Shown here: one piece after another, positions 1 through 12,700 of the stretch
Position numbering within the stretch: position 1 is the stretch's first letter
Layout: each line of letters starts with the position of its first letter
Origin: Morella rubra
Taxonomy: Eukaryota > Streptophyta > Magnoliopsida > Fagales > Myricaceae
DNA: 64,000 bases
Direction of reading: 5' to 3'
Assembly: GCA_003952965.2 (NCBI GenBank)
Contig: CM025856.1
Location: 28,744,011 to 28,808,010, forward strand
Made by a program: the position numbers and the translations under genes
Notes under the pieces: model-generated
What the model was told of the DNA's origin: nothing
The model's input: only the letters and a program-made list of their open reading frames with translations
The model's database searches: none

Positions 1-846
1 CAGTGGCAGGCTCTGGATCCGCGATCAGGCCGTTGGTTTGTCTTACCTACCATGCCCTGTCCCGAAGCCGTGTGCCCTTCGGGGTTCGAGTGTGCCTCCC
101 TGCCTCATCAGGGGAAGCTCTTCGTTCTGGGAGGTATGCGGACAGGCCCGGAGACTACTATGCACACCGCGATTGTGTATTGTACATCGACGAATCAGTG
201 GTCTAAGCTGTCTCCTATGGAGAAGGGGCTCTCAGTTTTCGCGGCTGGGAGTATAAAGGGGAAGATCATAGCCATCGGAGGAAGTGGGAGCAGCAGCACC
301 GACTCGTTCACAGAAGCGGAGTGTTATGACCCGGAAAGCGACACGTGGACCGCGGTCGCCCCGTTGGACAAGACGCTGGCGAGGCACGACATCGCCGTGG
401 TGGGGAACAAGATGTACCTTACGGAGGGGTGGACGTGGCCATTCAGGTTTTCACCCAGAGGTGGAGTCTACGACCCCGACGAGGATACGTGGCGGGCGAT
501 GAGCAAAGGGATGAGGGAGGGATGGTCGGGGCTCAGCGTGGTTCTGGATGACAGGCTGTTCGTGATATCGGAGTACGGGGACTGTCCGATCAAGGTCTAC
601 GTTCCCGACGAGGATACGTGGCAGTATGTGGGTGGGGAAAAGTTCCCGCGTGAGGTGATGAAGAGGCCTTTCGCTGTGAATGGAGTGGAGGGGAGGATTT
701 ACGTGTTGTCATCTGGATTGAACCTGGCAGTAGGGAGGATATTTGAAGCTGAGAAGGGGGAATTCAAGGCAGAGTGGGAGGTTATGGCTGCTCCGGCGAG
801 CTTTCATGGTTTTTCTCCTCTTAGCTGTCAGGTACTTTATGGATAA
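1..846 (+). CDS. AFR: AFR-type F-box/kelch-repeat protein, 3' part
   Basis: The frame is open from base 1 to the TAA at 844-846 (281 codons), so the start and the F-box lie outside the window. The first residues read QWQALDPRSGRWFVLP, which matches the first kelch strand of Arabidopsis AFR (Attenuated Far-Red response). Kelch blades then follow with the cores GKLFVLGG, GKIIAIGG, NKMYLTEG, DRLFVISE and GRIYVLSS, and the end SPLSCQVLYG matches the AFR carboxyl end. AFR is an SCF ubiquitin-ligase adaptor that acts in phytochrome A far-red signalling; the kelch propeller is expected to hold the substrate. The visible part has no intron and no break. The ATG at 52 is internal to the protein. Family assignment is firm; the specific role is inferred from the AFR match and the gene order. 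Confidence 0.9.
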   Translation, partial: QWQALDPRSGRWFVLPTMPCPEAVCPSGFECASLPHQGKLFVLGGMRTGPETTMHTAIVYCTSTNQWSKLSPMEKGLSVFAAGSIKGKIIAIGGSGSSSTDSFTEAECYDPESDTWTAVAPLDKTLARHDIAVVGNKMYLTEGWTWPFRFSPRGGVYDPDEDTWRAMSKGMREGWSGLSVVLDDRLFVISEYGDCPIKVYVPDEDTWQYVGGEKFPREVMKRPFAVNGVEGRIYVLSSGLNLAVGRIFEAEKGEFKAEWEVMAAPASFHGFSPLSCQVLYG

Positions 847-1831
847 ACAATGGTGGATTGATTGCCTTGAGCTTGCCTACCGAGTGCGGCATTAATGTCA
901 AATCTTCATGTCGACCACTCCAGTTGAGCGTATTCCTGCTGTTCCGAAGCCATAGAAGCAGACCAAGCGGCATGAGCTCACTTGTTTTCAGCCTACCTTG
1001 GTCAAATGTACCCATTTCGTTGCAGTGATTATGCTATATGCTGTATACCTTGGATTTTGCTAAACTATTTAGCCTGCTTCATAAGTTCACCCGAGTTATA
1101 CACCAGCCTATATATGCAACTGCAGCTAAATGACTCAAGCAATGAACATATTCGTTTTTGGCTTTTTTCCGAGAACGTTACCGATTTTTCAATTTTTTAA
1201 GAACGAATCAAGCAATGAACATATTTTGAAGTAAATTATTTGCCAGTCCCACTCCGTAAACCTTCAGACATTGGCTGCGGCTTCGGCTGCATTAGCATGC
1301 GGAAATGGAGCGGGATGGAGAGAGAGAAAGATGCCACGTAGCTGTCATTTTTCATATCATGTTTATGTATTATTTTATATGCATTAGAATTCAAAAAATC
1401 AAGCCAGTTTTTATGCACCGAAAAGCCAGGGATACAAAAAATTTATGTGAACGCGTGTCAGTTAGCTGCCGCGCCTACAAAACCTGAGACTATGGGAGGT
1501 GGCTACGAGAAACTGGAGAACGCGCGTATGACATAAGATTCTTCGGAGATAAGATTAAGAACCAAAGAAAACTGTTCGGGTCCGTAGAATATTCTACACA
1601 CGCGGTTCATCCACACCGTTTTCCTTCTTCCAGGAACCAATACCCCAAAGACCCAGCCAAATGCTTCCAGAACCCCCCAAAAACCATTCTTAAAAGGAAG
1701 TCCCACCTCGCAAATCTCTGCCTACACAACCTCATCAATACGAATCAGCAATCAATTATACTACAGATTGGGAAATTCCTCTCCGAAACAAAGAGAGACA
1801 CAGTAATTCAGACAAGGAAGACAAGAAAAGG
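847..1831. other. Spacer: AFR 3' flank and zinc-ribbon gene 5' flank
   Basis: About 1 kb without a convincing gene. The left part should hold the AFR 3' UTR. The right part, about 1,550-1,831, becomes C-rich and is probably the promoter and leader of the next plus-strand gene. Short open frames here show no family resemblance. Confidence 0.6.
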
Positions 1832-2033
1832 ATGTGTCTGGTGTTTGTGTGCGACGAGGATGAGAGGGTCCTCTCGAGACAGCCGGCACCGGGGACGTGT
1901 CCCTACTGTGGAGGGATGATTCAGGCCATGGACGTGGCGAAATCATGGAGGTTTTGTTTCTTGCCTCTCTACTACAAAACCAAGCGCAAGGTACTACTGC
2001 ACGGCCTGTGCCAGACGTTTGGTGGTTCAGTGA
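1832..2033 (+). CDS. Small plant zinc-ribbon protein with a broken frame
   Basis: The frame starts MCLVFVCDEDERVLSRQ, followed by CPYCGG and RFCFLPLYYKTKRK. This is a short plant protein family that I recognise but that has no established function. Its members end in a second CxxC pair followed by ARRLVVQ. Here that end is present but in the next frame: from base 1992 it reads YYCTACARRLVVQ and stops at TGA 2031-2033. One extra base, the G at 1990/1991, separates the two parts. Without it the protein would be 66 residues, the usual length. In the actual frame the protein runs on to a stop at 2153-2155 with an unrelated tail. A GT at 1991 and a T-rich tract ending in AG at 2095-2096 could form an intron, but splicing there meets TGA at once. 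It is either a true frameshift or a base-call error. Confidence 0.7.
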
Positions 2034-2757
2034 TATATGGAGATAAAAAGTTGTTTTTTTTTTTTTTGGTTTTCTTGTTTCCATCTTTGTTATGCAGTGA
2101 GAGATCTAGCACCCTGTGTACCATAAAACATACTTCAAACCTTTTATGTTTGTGATTAAAGACTAGAAAAATTGTCCCTCCATATCATGTTGTGTCTGGA
2201 GAAATCTTTATCTCCGTCTCCTTCTGGCAATGTTGCTTCCTTGATTCTAATGCGCCCATGGAGCATACAGGTAGAAATATCGTTCACGTTTGAAAATTCT
2301 CCTTAGTCCCTAAATATTCAATGACTATTTCTAGTTCTAATTGGGGCTCCGTGGAGGTAAACATATGGTGGTAACATTCTGCCCGCAACTGAAATTGGCT
2401 AATAGATCTTTCTATCGCCACATCCAAAACATTATCCTCGCGGAGAAGTTAGACATGTCTGTGTGCACGTGCATATATAATGATGGCAGAATAGAAATAG
2501 TCATATCCAAGACTCTCCAAAATTATCTATTCCGTTTCCATATCGTTCCCTTTCTCTAGTGTTTATGTCATGTGGCATCGTTTTAAATCTATCTGCCCTC
2601 TGGTCCAAATGGTCCAAATTTCTACGACCAAATCTTTAATGTAGACTAAAGTGATAAACTGAAATTCAAATCTCAACAACTCATCTAACAATTCAAAGCA
2701 TCTCCTAACAAACCCACATAAAAAAAAAGGAATAGGTACGTGAAAGAAAGGAATACC
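2034..2757. other. Spacer between convergent genes
   Basis: It holds the 3' flanks of the zinc-ribbon gene (+) and the PTRHD1-like gene (-), including a T-run at 2052-2065. No further gene is seen; the open frame at 2341-2559 resembles nothing I know. Confidence 0.5.
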
Positions 2758-3648
2758 TCATTTGCAGAGTTTCAACTTCTTAAAGAAGGAGGATACGACA
2801 GATTTGGGATAGGGCTTCGTAGCGAGGCATGTTGGAAAGTTTTCAGGCTGTTCTATCCACAGTTTATGAGCGATGCCACCAGCTACGAGCTTTTCTGATA
2901 AGTTCAATATCTGGGCTTCGCCCTTGACCTCAAGAGTAACCTACATTTATCCAAAATGAAAAACAGATCAAACGTCTCTGTTCCCAATCACCCTCAGCGT
3001 TTAAGAAATTGGAGAACCTTGCTCGAACAAGAATGAAAGATACAGCCCTCAATGAATTACAAGTAGACTATAGTGAAATGCATTTATATGTATATGTTCT
3101 ACAAGTGAAAATTGGAAGCAAGTAAAATTGTGTTCTTCACCGGAGACTCCTTTTAATCTATCCTTAAGAGAAGACTCCGAAACACGCCGGTAAATGACGT
3201 AAATGAGGAAAGGCAAGAAATTGATGACGGAAAAGGAATTCAGAACAGAACTTATGAACGGAAGAAGGGTTTTCACCTTATGCATTGAATCGATATTCTG
3301 GGGACTACAATACTCGGCGGTGTGAGGATCGTCTTTGTGGGACCAAATGGCGAACACGGAAGCATGACAGCCCTGCGTCACCACGCTCCCCAGCGGCCAC
3401 GTGTCAATCAGGTCTCGCCGGAGCACCACATACTGAACGAGGACGTCCAGGTTCTCTGCCCTCACGTTGTCGTCGTCCTGGGAAGGAAGTGATCCGGGTC
3501 CGCCGGGTTGACTCATCGAGTTCGGAGCCCGGGTCCAGACACGGCGGGCAAGGGAAAGGCAAGGCCTCGTTCTAGGGTTTGAGAAGGGGAATCTAGGATT
3601 CGAGGCAGTGAAAGTGGAACGAAATGGAGAGGCGAGAAGAGATGCCAT
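2758..3648 (-). CDS. PTRHD1: PTRHD1/PTH2-family peptidyl-tRNA hydrolase-like protein
   Basis: Two exons on the minus strand: 3277-3648 and 2758-2940 (complement), joined in phase 0 across a GT-AG intron (2941-3276), give 184 residues. The core reads LVQYVVLRRDLIDTWPLGSV, then TQGCHAS, AIWSHKDDPHT, IDSMHKVTLEVKGE, LSEKLVAGGIAHKLWIEQPE and a basic end SFFKKLKLCK. This is the plant PTRHD1 branch of the PTH2 fold, related to enzymes that release peptides from peptidyl-tRNA; catalytic activity of this branch is not well established. The first 45 or so residues are rich in Ser, Pro and Arg with few acids, which looks like an organelle transit peptide. Residue CHASV is followed by F where I expect A. 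Reading past the donor without splicing would replace the conserved end with unrelated residues. Confidence 0.88.
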
Positions 3649-3800
3649 TGCACGGTCAGGCTAGTGGCGCCCAATAGCTCCTCTCACCATAGCTCAGCCA
3701 TTGGGCTTGACAGTAAAGTAGCCCAAACATTAGGTTCGGTTTTCCCCCAAATACTTGGCCCTCTAAAAAAACAAGGTTGGGCTTTCTCGTCGAACTGCCC
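3649..3800 (-). promoter_or_regulatory. Site II-rich promoter of the PTRHD1-like gene
   Basis: Three TGGGCT/AGCCCA elements at 3702-3707, 3720-3725 and 3778-3783 lie 50-135 bases upstream of the start codon. TGGGCY site II elements bind TCP factors and mark plant housekeeping promoters, including those of translation and organelle proteins. Function here is inferred from motif density and position only. Confidence 0.5.
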
Positions 3801-5077
3801 AATAATGGAGATTTCTCGTTTAGAAGGGCTCAAATAAAATAGCAACACTATCCACTCACCCAAAACAAAACAAAAAATAGCACCTCTATTTGAGTAAGGA
3901 CCACAAGGTGATGCATCGCTTTTGTAATACGTGGAGGATTAAAGCGACCGGTGATGACAAGCACATGACAATATAGGCAATTAGAGCTGTGCATGGGCAG
4001 CGCCGGCAGCTGTCTCCACCACACACCGCCCATGCTGGTGTCCTCCAAACTAGTACTGGCACCCATCCGACTTGGGCCGATAATCGGTGCCTATCAGTAT
4101 CGGTGGGCGTTTATCAGTGTAAGAGAGAGAAAAAGAAAGGAATCCACAATCGGCGGGACGCAAATAAATCAACCCAACTTATGAAACGACTTGAAGCTAG
4201 GCTCTGGTTAAAAAAAATAAATAAACAAAACGACCTCAATGAGAAACAATTTTGTTTCGTTTATAAAAAATTAAAATTAAAAGCCATATTCTCTGCTTTT
4301 GGAGATGTTGGGTACTGGTACGGGGCGAATATGCATATTCTACAATTACAAAGACTGAATAAACACAGTTGTGAAGTTTTTGTTGTTGTAAAATTTCGAG
4401 CATGAACCTTAATAAGTATATAATAAAGTTCCATCCACTTTCAAACAATTTGACCGTATAAATGCGAGAATTACAAATTGAGACAATTATAGAAGATGGG
4501 GTGTCGGGCCTCACCTCCCACTTCTGAAAGAACGATGTATTTCTTCCTATTTTAATCACACAGTCTACAGTACGAGCATGATACCACTCTCTCTCACCAT
4601 TGACGAATCAATGAGCAAAACGGCAAATTCAAAGAACTGGACCACTATCACACCAACAGCAAGACTGCAAAGTGGCAAAACCCAATTTTGTCCCAAGCTT
4701 ATCTGAATAAACAACAGGACGAATATGTACTAACACATGGGGGCGCCCCCAAGATAATTAAAAATCTAGTCGCCCACACCATAAGATCATGTCTATCCAT
4801 ATCCGCTCAGGGAACCGAAAAAAATGGATATCCATATACAATAAATACAAAAGATATCCAAGTCTCAACAAATATAAAAGGATAATATATTAGATTATTA
4901 ATTATTATTTTATGTGGTTTTTGAGTGGGCAGCCATACAAACAACTAAAAAAAAGACTAACCCCCAAAACAAAAAACTAAAAAAAAAAAAAACAAAACCA
5001 ACTAAGTTAATCATCATCTTCTTCTTCATCGTGTTCTTGCAGATCTGATAGAGAAAAACAACTCCTTGACTTCAAAC
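3801..5077. other. Spacer between the PTRHD1-like and OXS3-like genes
   Basis: No supported gene. Bases 3978-4060 contain a short GC-rich segment with the inverted pair GCATGGGC and GCCCATGC. The right end, about 4,880-5,077, is A/T-rich with A-runs and is probably the 3' UTR of the minus-strand OXS3-like gene. Confidence 0.5.
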
Positions 5078-6208
5078 TCAGTAGCCTTCTATCAAGCAAT
5101 TTCTTTGGTACTCTTCCTTGATGTCTACGATCTTCTTCTTCTTGTTCCTTCTTATCCGATGAGGAGAGGATGATGAAGGTGAAGAGGATGATGATGGGTA
5201 TTCTTGCTGCCGTTGATGCTGCTCATCTTCGTCTTCATTTTCCTTCAGAGCCAATAGAGGCATGGATTGAGGATTAGACGAGCTGTAGAAGGAAGATCTC
5301 CTGGAGGACCACTTGGACGCCACCAAAATTCTCCTCCTCTTGTTGAATGGGTTCTCTGACTTCTCCAGATCCTTCACTCCTCACTTCTAATAGATTCGCG
5401 AACGACTTGGATTTCCCTGTAAAATGGTTCGATAATCCCCTCCTGCTTAGCCAATACCCCAAACAAGTTCAGAACCTCAACAAAAAATTAAGAAAATACT
5501 AAAAAAGGCAGCTGATGAAGAAAGATACAAAAGAGATTCCCTTACCCGCCCCCCCGCCCCCCTCCTATGTTTTCAATGGATCGTAAGCTATTCCATGTCG
5601 AAAAACCGCAACGCACCTAAAAAAAAGAAAAAAAACACATTTTTTTTTCTCAGAGAAGTCACGGCAAAAAATCCTAAAGAGATATGAGCAGTGAAGACTT
5701 AAGATCGATTCTGGATTAGAGAGAAAAGTCTGGAAAATGGAACAATACACACGGCTACACGTAAATTCGTACTCGATTGACACGGTAAATTCTAAATAAA
5801 GCCAGTAAAATCGCCAATTACATGGTTTGAAATAAAAAGCATCAATTTAAAAAAGAACAAAGAAAATAATTACTTGATGGGAAGAGAGTCTTCCAAGGAA
5901 CCCAAAGAGCCCAATCCAGCTCCGTTTAAATTGCTCTGAGCGTCCTTGGACGAAACATCGTCGTCCTCGTCTTCGCTCTCATCCGGCGCTCCGATCGAAG
6001 AGGAACTCTCGGACGAGTCCTCCTCCGAAGCCGGAGCCTTCCCCGGCAAGCCGATACCGAAGACCGACCCGTTATCATCCCGGGTCCGGCCGATATCGTC
6101 CTTCAAGAACAGGCAAGGCGCCACCACGTGCTGATCGGTGGCCGTCGGAACAACGCCGTTCCGGTCCCTTACGTCGATGCCGAAGGTTGCACCTACCAGA
6201 ACCTCCAT
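5078..6208 (-). CDS. OXS3-like stress-response protein with a broken second exon
   Basis: Exon 1 (5874-6208) starts [13 protein letters not shown] and carries the family signature [15 protein letters not shown] and [16 protein letters not shown] intron (5443-5873) rejoins as [18 protein letters not shown] in exon 2. After LEV the frame slips: conserved [17 protein letters not shown], a Ser-rich region and a Lys-rich end (stop at 5078) lie in another frame from about base 5377. The exons total 700 bases; 702 would give 233 residues, so two bases appear missing near 5375-5380. OXS3 and its paralogues are plant nuclear proteins linked to stress tolerance and chromatin, with the acidic Ser block and SLPIKRG motif as hallmarks. 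By gene order it matches AT2G24550/AT4G31510. Either the break is real and the allele makes a shortened protein, or it is a sequence error. Confidence 0.75.
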
Positions 6209-6720
6209 TTTTTCACCACGCGCCTCTGATCGAGTGGTACTGTCGCTGCTGTAATTTTTACCGATTTACCCTTGACCCCTTCGTCTTCTCCTCCTTTTGG
6301 GCTTCCAGACGACAAGGCTGCTTGTCATCAATCGACGGCCGCTCTAGTTAGTAAAGACCGAGGGAGACAGAGAGAGAGTGTGTGCGTAGGATAAGAAGGG
6401 CGAGTAGGCGTAGGTTAAGGGCGTGTCAAGGATAGGGATCAGCTCTCTGGCTGTCCAGTTGAGAGAGAGAGAGAGAGAGAGAGAGTTTCAAAGAGACGTA
6501 ACGCAAATGGGGGAGAGAGAATAATAGTGTAATTTCTTATATATATATAGAGAGAGAGAGTCGAGGGAGAGAGAGAGAGAGACAAAGATGCAGTAGTCTT
6601 AAATATGCACGGCAGGAAAGGGGAGGAGGAAAAAGGCTAACGTCCACCGGCGGCGTAATAGGCAACCACGCGGTTTGACACGTTCGTGTTGACGTGGCAG
6701 GTATAATGACCAGAGACGCA
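6209..6720 (-). promoter_or_regulatory. GA/CT-rich leader and promoter of the OXS3-like gene
   Basis: Read on the minus strand, the upstream side of the start codon contains CT tracts (6461-6485 and about 6549-6582), typical of plant leaders, and an ABRE-like ACGTGGC at 6692-6698 preceded by TG. An ABRE would suit an abiotic-stress gene. Motif evidence only. Confidence 0.4.
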
Positions 6721-9700
6721 CCACCAAACTTATCCTGTTTCCTTATTTTAGATCAGATCAAGGGGGAGGCCCTCAAATTCGAGACTGGTCCCCTTTCCAA
6801 GTATTTTTCTACCTGCATATCCTCCTCCCTCTCACAAGTACGAGGCTGGAATATGTCATTGGCACATATCCATGTAGCATTATTTAGGACAACGGATTAT
6901 AAATTATGCAAAATTCTGATAGTTGTGATTTAAAAATATAAATTTAAAATTTTAAGGTTTGTCATATCATTTAACGAGGTGATGAAATAAAATAAAGTGA
7001 TTCATTAAATGATATAATTATCTTTTAAACGTTGAACTTAGATAGATATAGTTATGTCACAACTCTTCATTACCATTAGCTCGATTGTTAGAGGTTTACT
7101 TGACTTATAAACACTCTATCACTTGACACAATCTGGAAGGCCTCTAAACATTTCCTACCTACTATAGTTTGTTTAACTGCATAATTTAAGAAGCAAATTT
7201 AGCTAAAATCAGTTTCATTTTAACACAAGAGGTTGATGATTGATATCAGATTATTAGGTTGACAAGTATTTAATGTCGCGGTATTTTAAGCAATGAATAT
7301 AGTAATTTATAAAATTAACGAAGACGAATCAAATTGAATATGCAAACCCAAAATGGTACAACAAAAGGAATTTCGCATTAAAAAAAAAAAAAAAAAGAGT
7401 TTCGGAATGAATTGAACTAAAACTCTATATCAACACAATCTCATTGTAGTGTGAGTCTGGCACAGAAAAAATAAAAAATAATTCAATATCCTCACGATTC
7501 TACGTTAGGTTCACTTTTCAGATCAATATATAAAAAATAAAAAAACTAGCCAAATACTTCCTTTAAGAAAATTTAAAATCTTCTATCCCTGAAATAACTA
7601 TCTTGTCAACACTGGCTAAAACCTTACGTAGGCCGCGTGTTATATCTATCGTGCCGACTCGTTTTTCATGCGGGAGCTGCTAGACCAGCAAACTTCTGGA
7701 ACTGTTGTGCTAATATCGCATTGACTGTGAATTATTATGAGATAAGGTTCCTCTAAAATAAATTAATTTAAATACCACTCTATCCAATAAGCACATGATA
7801 GTTAGGACCGAGACTTCCGAATTCCGATATTATCTTCTCCTCAACTCTGCATCGGCTTCGTATTCGTTATTCTTCGATAAAACTACAAAATATATATATA
7901 TATATACACACAAAGGATTAGGATTTAGGTGACGGGGGCCATGTTTTAGTTATTAGGTGAGGAACTAATGATTATAGACGGTAACATAGATTTGTAACGG
8001 GCAGTTGGTAAAATGTCGGAAGCTCGAGATAGAGCCACGTGTGATTTTTTATCTAAAACGGCGACGATACGTTGCGTTTCATCGCTGGGAAATAGGATAT
8101 GTATTTACACTGAAACTATTAAAATAAATTCAAAATTAACTATTGTAATAAAAACGAAGAAGATAAGGTTGCCTCGTAATTGTGAATCAATAATAATGGT
8201 GGACCGAGTTATGTTTGGTTAGTTGCGAGCACAGATAAGACTTTGGGTAAAGAATAATGAACCTGACCTGACCCCCCGCGGGAGGGAAGGGAAATCTAAA
8301 AGATAAGCTACAGAAACCCACCCCCAGCTGGATATGGCTGAATTCGAACATAGTTGTGGACAACTATTATTGTTTTTTTTCTTTTATTTTTTCGATAAAC
8401 ATTGTGGGGATCGGGGATGAAAATGTGGTCAAAAAGTTGATTTAAACTAAAATCTCATCGAATCTTGAACGGATCAGTCCGTCCCCCCCGAGTCGATCGG
8501 TCTCTGTCGACTGTCGACTGTTATATACCAAATTTTATTTTCCATTAGAGCAACCACAGCCGAATACGCAGGAGAACAAATACACAGTGGAGTGGGGGCC
8601 AGTCAATAAAGTAAAACATTAACATAAACAAATACGTACGGCCAGAATATATTTGATAGGATGATCCAGCTGGTTATATATCCAAATATGCTGTTAATTT
8701 ATTAATTTATGTCGGGGAGAGAGAGAGAGGGTGGCTTCGGAAAAGCATGTTGGATATTTTAAGAAAGAAGACCACTTGGGCAATAAAATTAAATGCCACT
8801 TATCATGTTGCTTGATTGAGGAGGACTTTGGCTTATTGGCAGACAGATATTCTATCCCTGGTTAAGATAAACCTATTTAATTAATTAATAAAAATAAATA
8901 AATTAGATTATGAAAAAAAGATCATTGGAGGAGGTGAGGTCAACGACAACCCCATAGCTGTTCTCTTAGCATAACCCACTTGCAAAAAACTGCAGCCTTA
9001 TCTCTATGGATAAACTAATCTAATCATACCAATGTGCGTTTGGTACCAGTCGCATGCTGTAGGAGTAGGACTCTCCTTCGCTTAGACGGAAAATCTACCT
9101 CCCGTTGGATCGAGACGCTTCCTCAGATCATATGCAATATGGAATAAATATATATTTTCTCGTTTAAAAAATTCCCGGGTAAGATGTACCGGAATTTTGG
9201 ACATCATAACTGTTCCTTTTTCTGGTTATTTAATGTCGGATTTTTATTTATCAAATTATTATAAAATGATATCCCAATTTCACTTAAATAAAAGAAAAAA
9301 AAAATTGGTAAGACTCACATGGTAAATTTACTAAGTTAAATTGATCTTTATAATAATTTAAGGAATTTCAAGAGTAACCTTGATTTGTTCTTTTAAAATT
9401 TTACTTTTCAATTTGAAGATAAATATAAAAAAATATCTGTAAATATCATAAGTATTTCCTTTGCTATTTAACAAAATTCATATATTAAGATGGTTTTAAT
9501 TTTCACCCCAACATTTCTATTCATATTAAAAAATTATAAAATAATCCCTCTCTCCTCTTCAATTTTTTTTATTATAATATTAATTTATTAAATATTTTTC
9601 TCTTTACTTTTTTATCAAATTTTATAAAATATATTTATTTTTTCACAAATTTAAAATTCTTAAATTTTTAACTCCTAAAATTTTCACTCTCAGACGCCCT

Positions 9701-12700
9701 TAAAAGGAAAATTTGGCAAAGCGTTGACCCGCCAATGCAAAGTGAAACCGGAATGTAGTTTTCGTCATATAGTTTATCGTTTTATGCGAGGATGAACGTT
9801 GTATCTCTAAGGTTAACATCATGGTTGACACTTCTTAAAACGCACCGTCCACCGGTCAAAGTGGGTTTGAACTTTGAAGCGACTCAGCACCCCATGATCT
9901 CAGCCCGTTGAATATCAGCATCGCCTGCAAACAACAGTGCGGATTTGTTTTCTTAAAAGAATGACGCGAAGCAATACAAAACTGGCGAAAAATTACCATT
10001 GCAAATAGGTGAAGAATTAGATCTCTCTCCGATTTTGAAGATCCAAACAGAACAAATACGCATGTTGACAATTCCCTAGTTGAATTTTGTCCTTAATTAT
10101 TCTTCCTATAAATTGAGTATCCACTAAGAGGAAGATCCGAATGATCAGGAGATTTACAATGTTAGACGGTACAAATATAATATAAAAAAAAAAAAACTAA
10201 AGAGAATATGAAAACAAAAAGGTGAATTCATTTTTAGGCTTAATTACTATTATAATTTGGTATTAATTTTTAATAAATTAGTTTCTAGGCTACAACTTTA
10301 AACAAGATATTTTATGTGATCTAATTTTTCATACATATAAATCATTTTGTCAATTAAAAATTAACCAACTAAAGGAAAATCGACATGGGCTAAAGGTTGA
10401 GATGTCCATTTTCAGAGTTACATAGTCTATCGTGTACCACATGGACTGTACCAGTAATTAAGCTTAATTTTTATAATCTTATTATTAATTTGATGATTTA
10501 ATCTTGAATACGAATATCCATCTATAATTAATGAGATAATCTTCGTACAAAAGTCAACTATTATGATCATGCGTTAATTTTTAAAGCTTTGTTGCTCTTG
10601 ATCTATATTCCCCTTAAAGAATCATTACTCCTCACCAAGATATCGAATCGAGACTCATTTGAAACTGGTTTTCTTATTCCCAGTGGCAACTTTCATCCCA
10701 TTCTTTCTCAGCCTATCTATCCTCTCGATTCCTCGTTTTTTATTCCTTTTGGCATATGAAACAGAAGATCTTGTCAAAATTTTTTAAGCTATTGAGGATT
10801 AGATGTTTAAAATTTATACATTTTTCTCCGGCACCGGTTTTAGGATCGGAATAGACCGTGTATGGAGTTTGATGACTAATATCAATCTCGAAAGAAAAAA
10901 AAAAAAATCAAAGGCAAACGTAAGCGTGAACGTAAGAAGAGAAATCTTTGGCTGACATTTTACGGCTTGATCGGTGATCCTTCTTTGAAATAGGACGGAG
11001 GGTGCCCGAGGGGATAAGATCAAAATACGTCAAAATTAGCTGACTAGTCTCTGTTCTAGAGTTATCGACATTGACGTTGACCGGTGTTTGTTGAACCCGG
11101 TTTGCGTTTTAGGTCATAAGTACCTAACCTTGTTTGCCGTCACAGAGGGAACAATTTTCCGTCCTACTTTTTCCCACGAAACAAGCGTAAAAATCAGTCA
11201 GAAATTTTTTGCTAAAATTGTGAGGAACCGCAACTCTTTTTCCTCCCTTCCTCATAAAAATCTTGCCCAAAGATGCCATCTATCCGTAACGTTGGCGTTT
11301 TGGATATGATTTGGGAAATGCGATGGAGAAGAATCTAAGTGGTGGGGACGCAATGATGGAGAGCCAGACGTGGATTTGGATTATCCAGAGTATAGGTTTT
11401 AGGTGGAGTTTGTTGGCGGTGGTGCTCGGCTTCACCAGGGATGAGGTGGACGTGACAGGTGCAGGAGAGAGATCAGAGAAGAGAACTTATTAGTAGACAA
11501 TTCTAGGAATCTGGTTAGAAATATCAAAATGTATTAGAAGAAAATTATAAATATTCGTAGCATTACAATCTCCGAGTCAAATTTTTAGAGATTTATTTTA
11601 ATTTTACGTGCTTTCGTTTTGGGCCCACTGACCTACTCCATATCATCTACGACTGAGATTTCCTCAACCCGATCTGTATTTATATATGTTGGTGTCTTCT
11701 CGGATATTCAAAAGTGATGATGGGCTACAGAAAATTGAGGCGAGGGCCTTTCTCTCACTGAAGACGTCACAATCGAAGTGAAAGCGAAAAATGAAAGCCA
11801 CATGCATCCTCCGAGACCAACTATATCCATACGCAATGATCCGTGCCTTTCTGATTTCCATCTGGGCTTCTTTGAGTATGGGGAAAACAGTGGATGTGAC
11901 TCTGCCTCCATACCAAAGCATTTACTTTTACTTTTTCGTCCCCAGTTTCCATGTTCTTCGAAATTTTAGAGCGGGAGGATAGGGAGCCAAGTATAAGTCC
12001 TCCGTCTGACAGATTCAATTATTCAAAACTTGGTTTTAGAGAAGACAAAAGACAAGCTCTTGGCGTACAAAACTTGCAAATTTCACTGCACACACAAAAG
12101 GACTTTAAGGAAGACGAGTACGGCCACTTGTTTGTAGGAATTTCATTCATGCGTTGGGTGGAGGTAACTGTTTGATGTAGATCTGACATGAAATGCTTTT
12201 CGTAGAAGCCATTCCGACCATAGCTATATTAACATACTTGCTACAGCACTTGAGAAACGTTCCGAAGTCAAACGACGGACTTAGATTCTGCTCGTTTACC
12301 TCGGTGTCCTTAGAAATTTCGCAAGGCAGTTCAAGGGGTAAAAGCATTCACATCTCACGTCATGATTAATGTCTCGCACGGGATTAATGTCCTTTGGGTG
12401 GCTTTACTTCCCAGTTCCCTTCTATTTGTTTTATATTCTTTTTCCCCCATCCAAGTTCCCCAAGGGACAGTACAACTTTTTAATCTTCTAGGTAGTTGAA
12501 TTTTGCTTCCTGCTTCTTATCCGTGTTACACGTAACCGCCCCGATACGAAAGACAAAGTCCTCGTACGCGAAACAATACGAAACACAAAAAACAAAAATC
12601 ACCTTCCAGTCTTCCTATGATCCTATCTGTACAGATTCTCCAAGTTTTGATCATCGTGCGGAAAAAATCACTCTTCCATGTGCCAAAGTCTTCTTGTCCG

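Noticed and set aside
2341-2559. Open frame of 72 codons
   Set aside because: No family resemblance, in the spacer between convergent genes.
3978-4060. Possible hAT MITE beginning TAGAGCTGTGCATGG
   Set aside because: Only one candidate end and an 8-base inverted pair were found; no matching terminal repeat or target duplication.
11664-12175. Cluster of overlapping frames on both strands
   Set aside because: Several mutually overlapping frames of similar length with no motifs indicate a stop-poor stretch, not genes.
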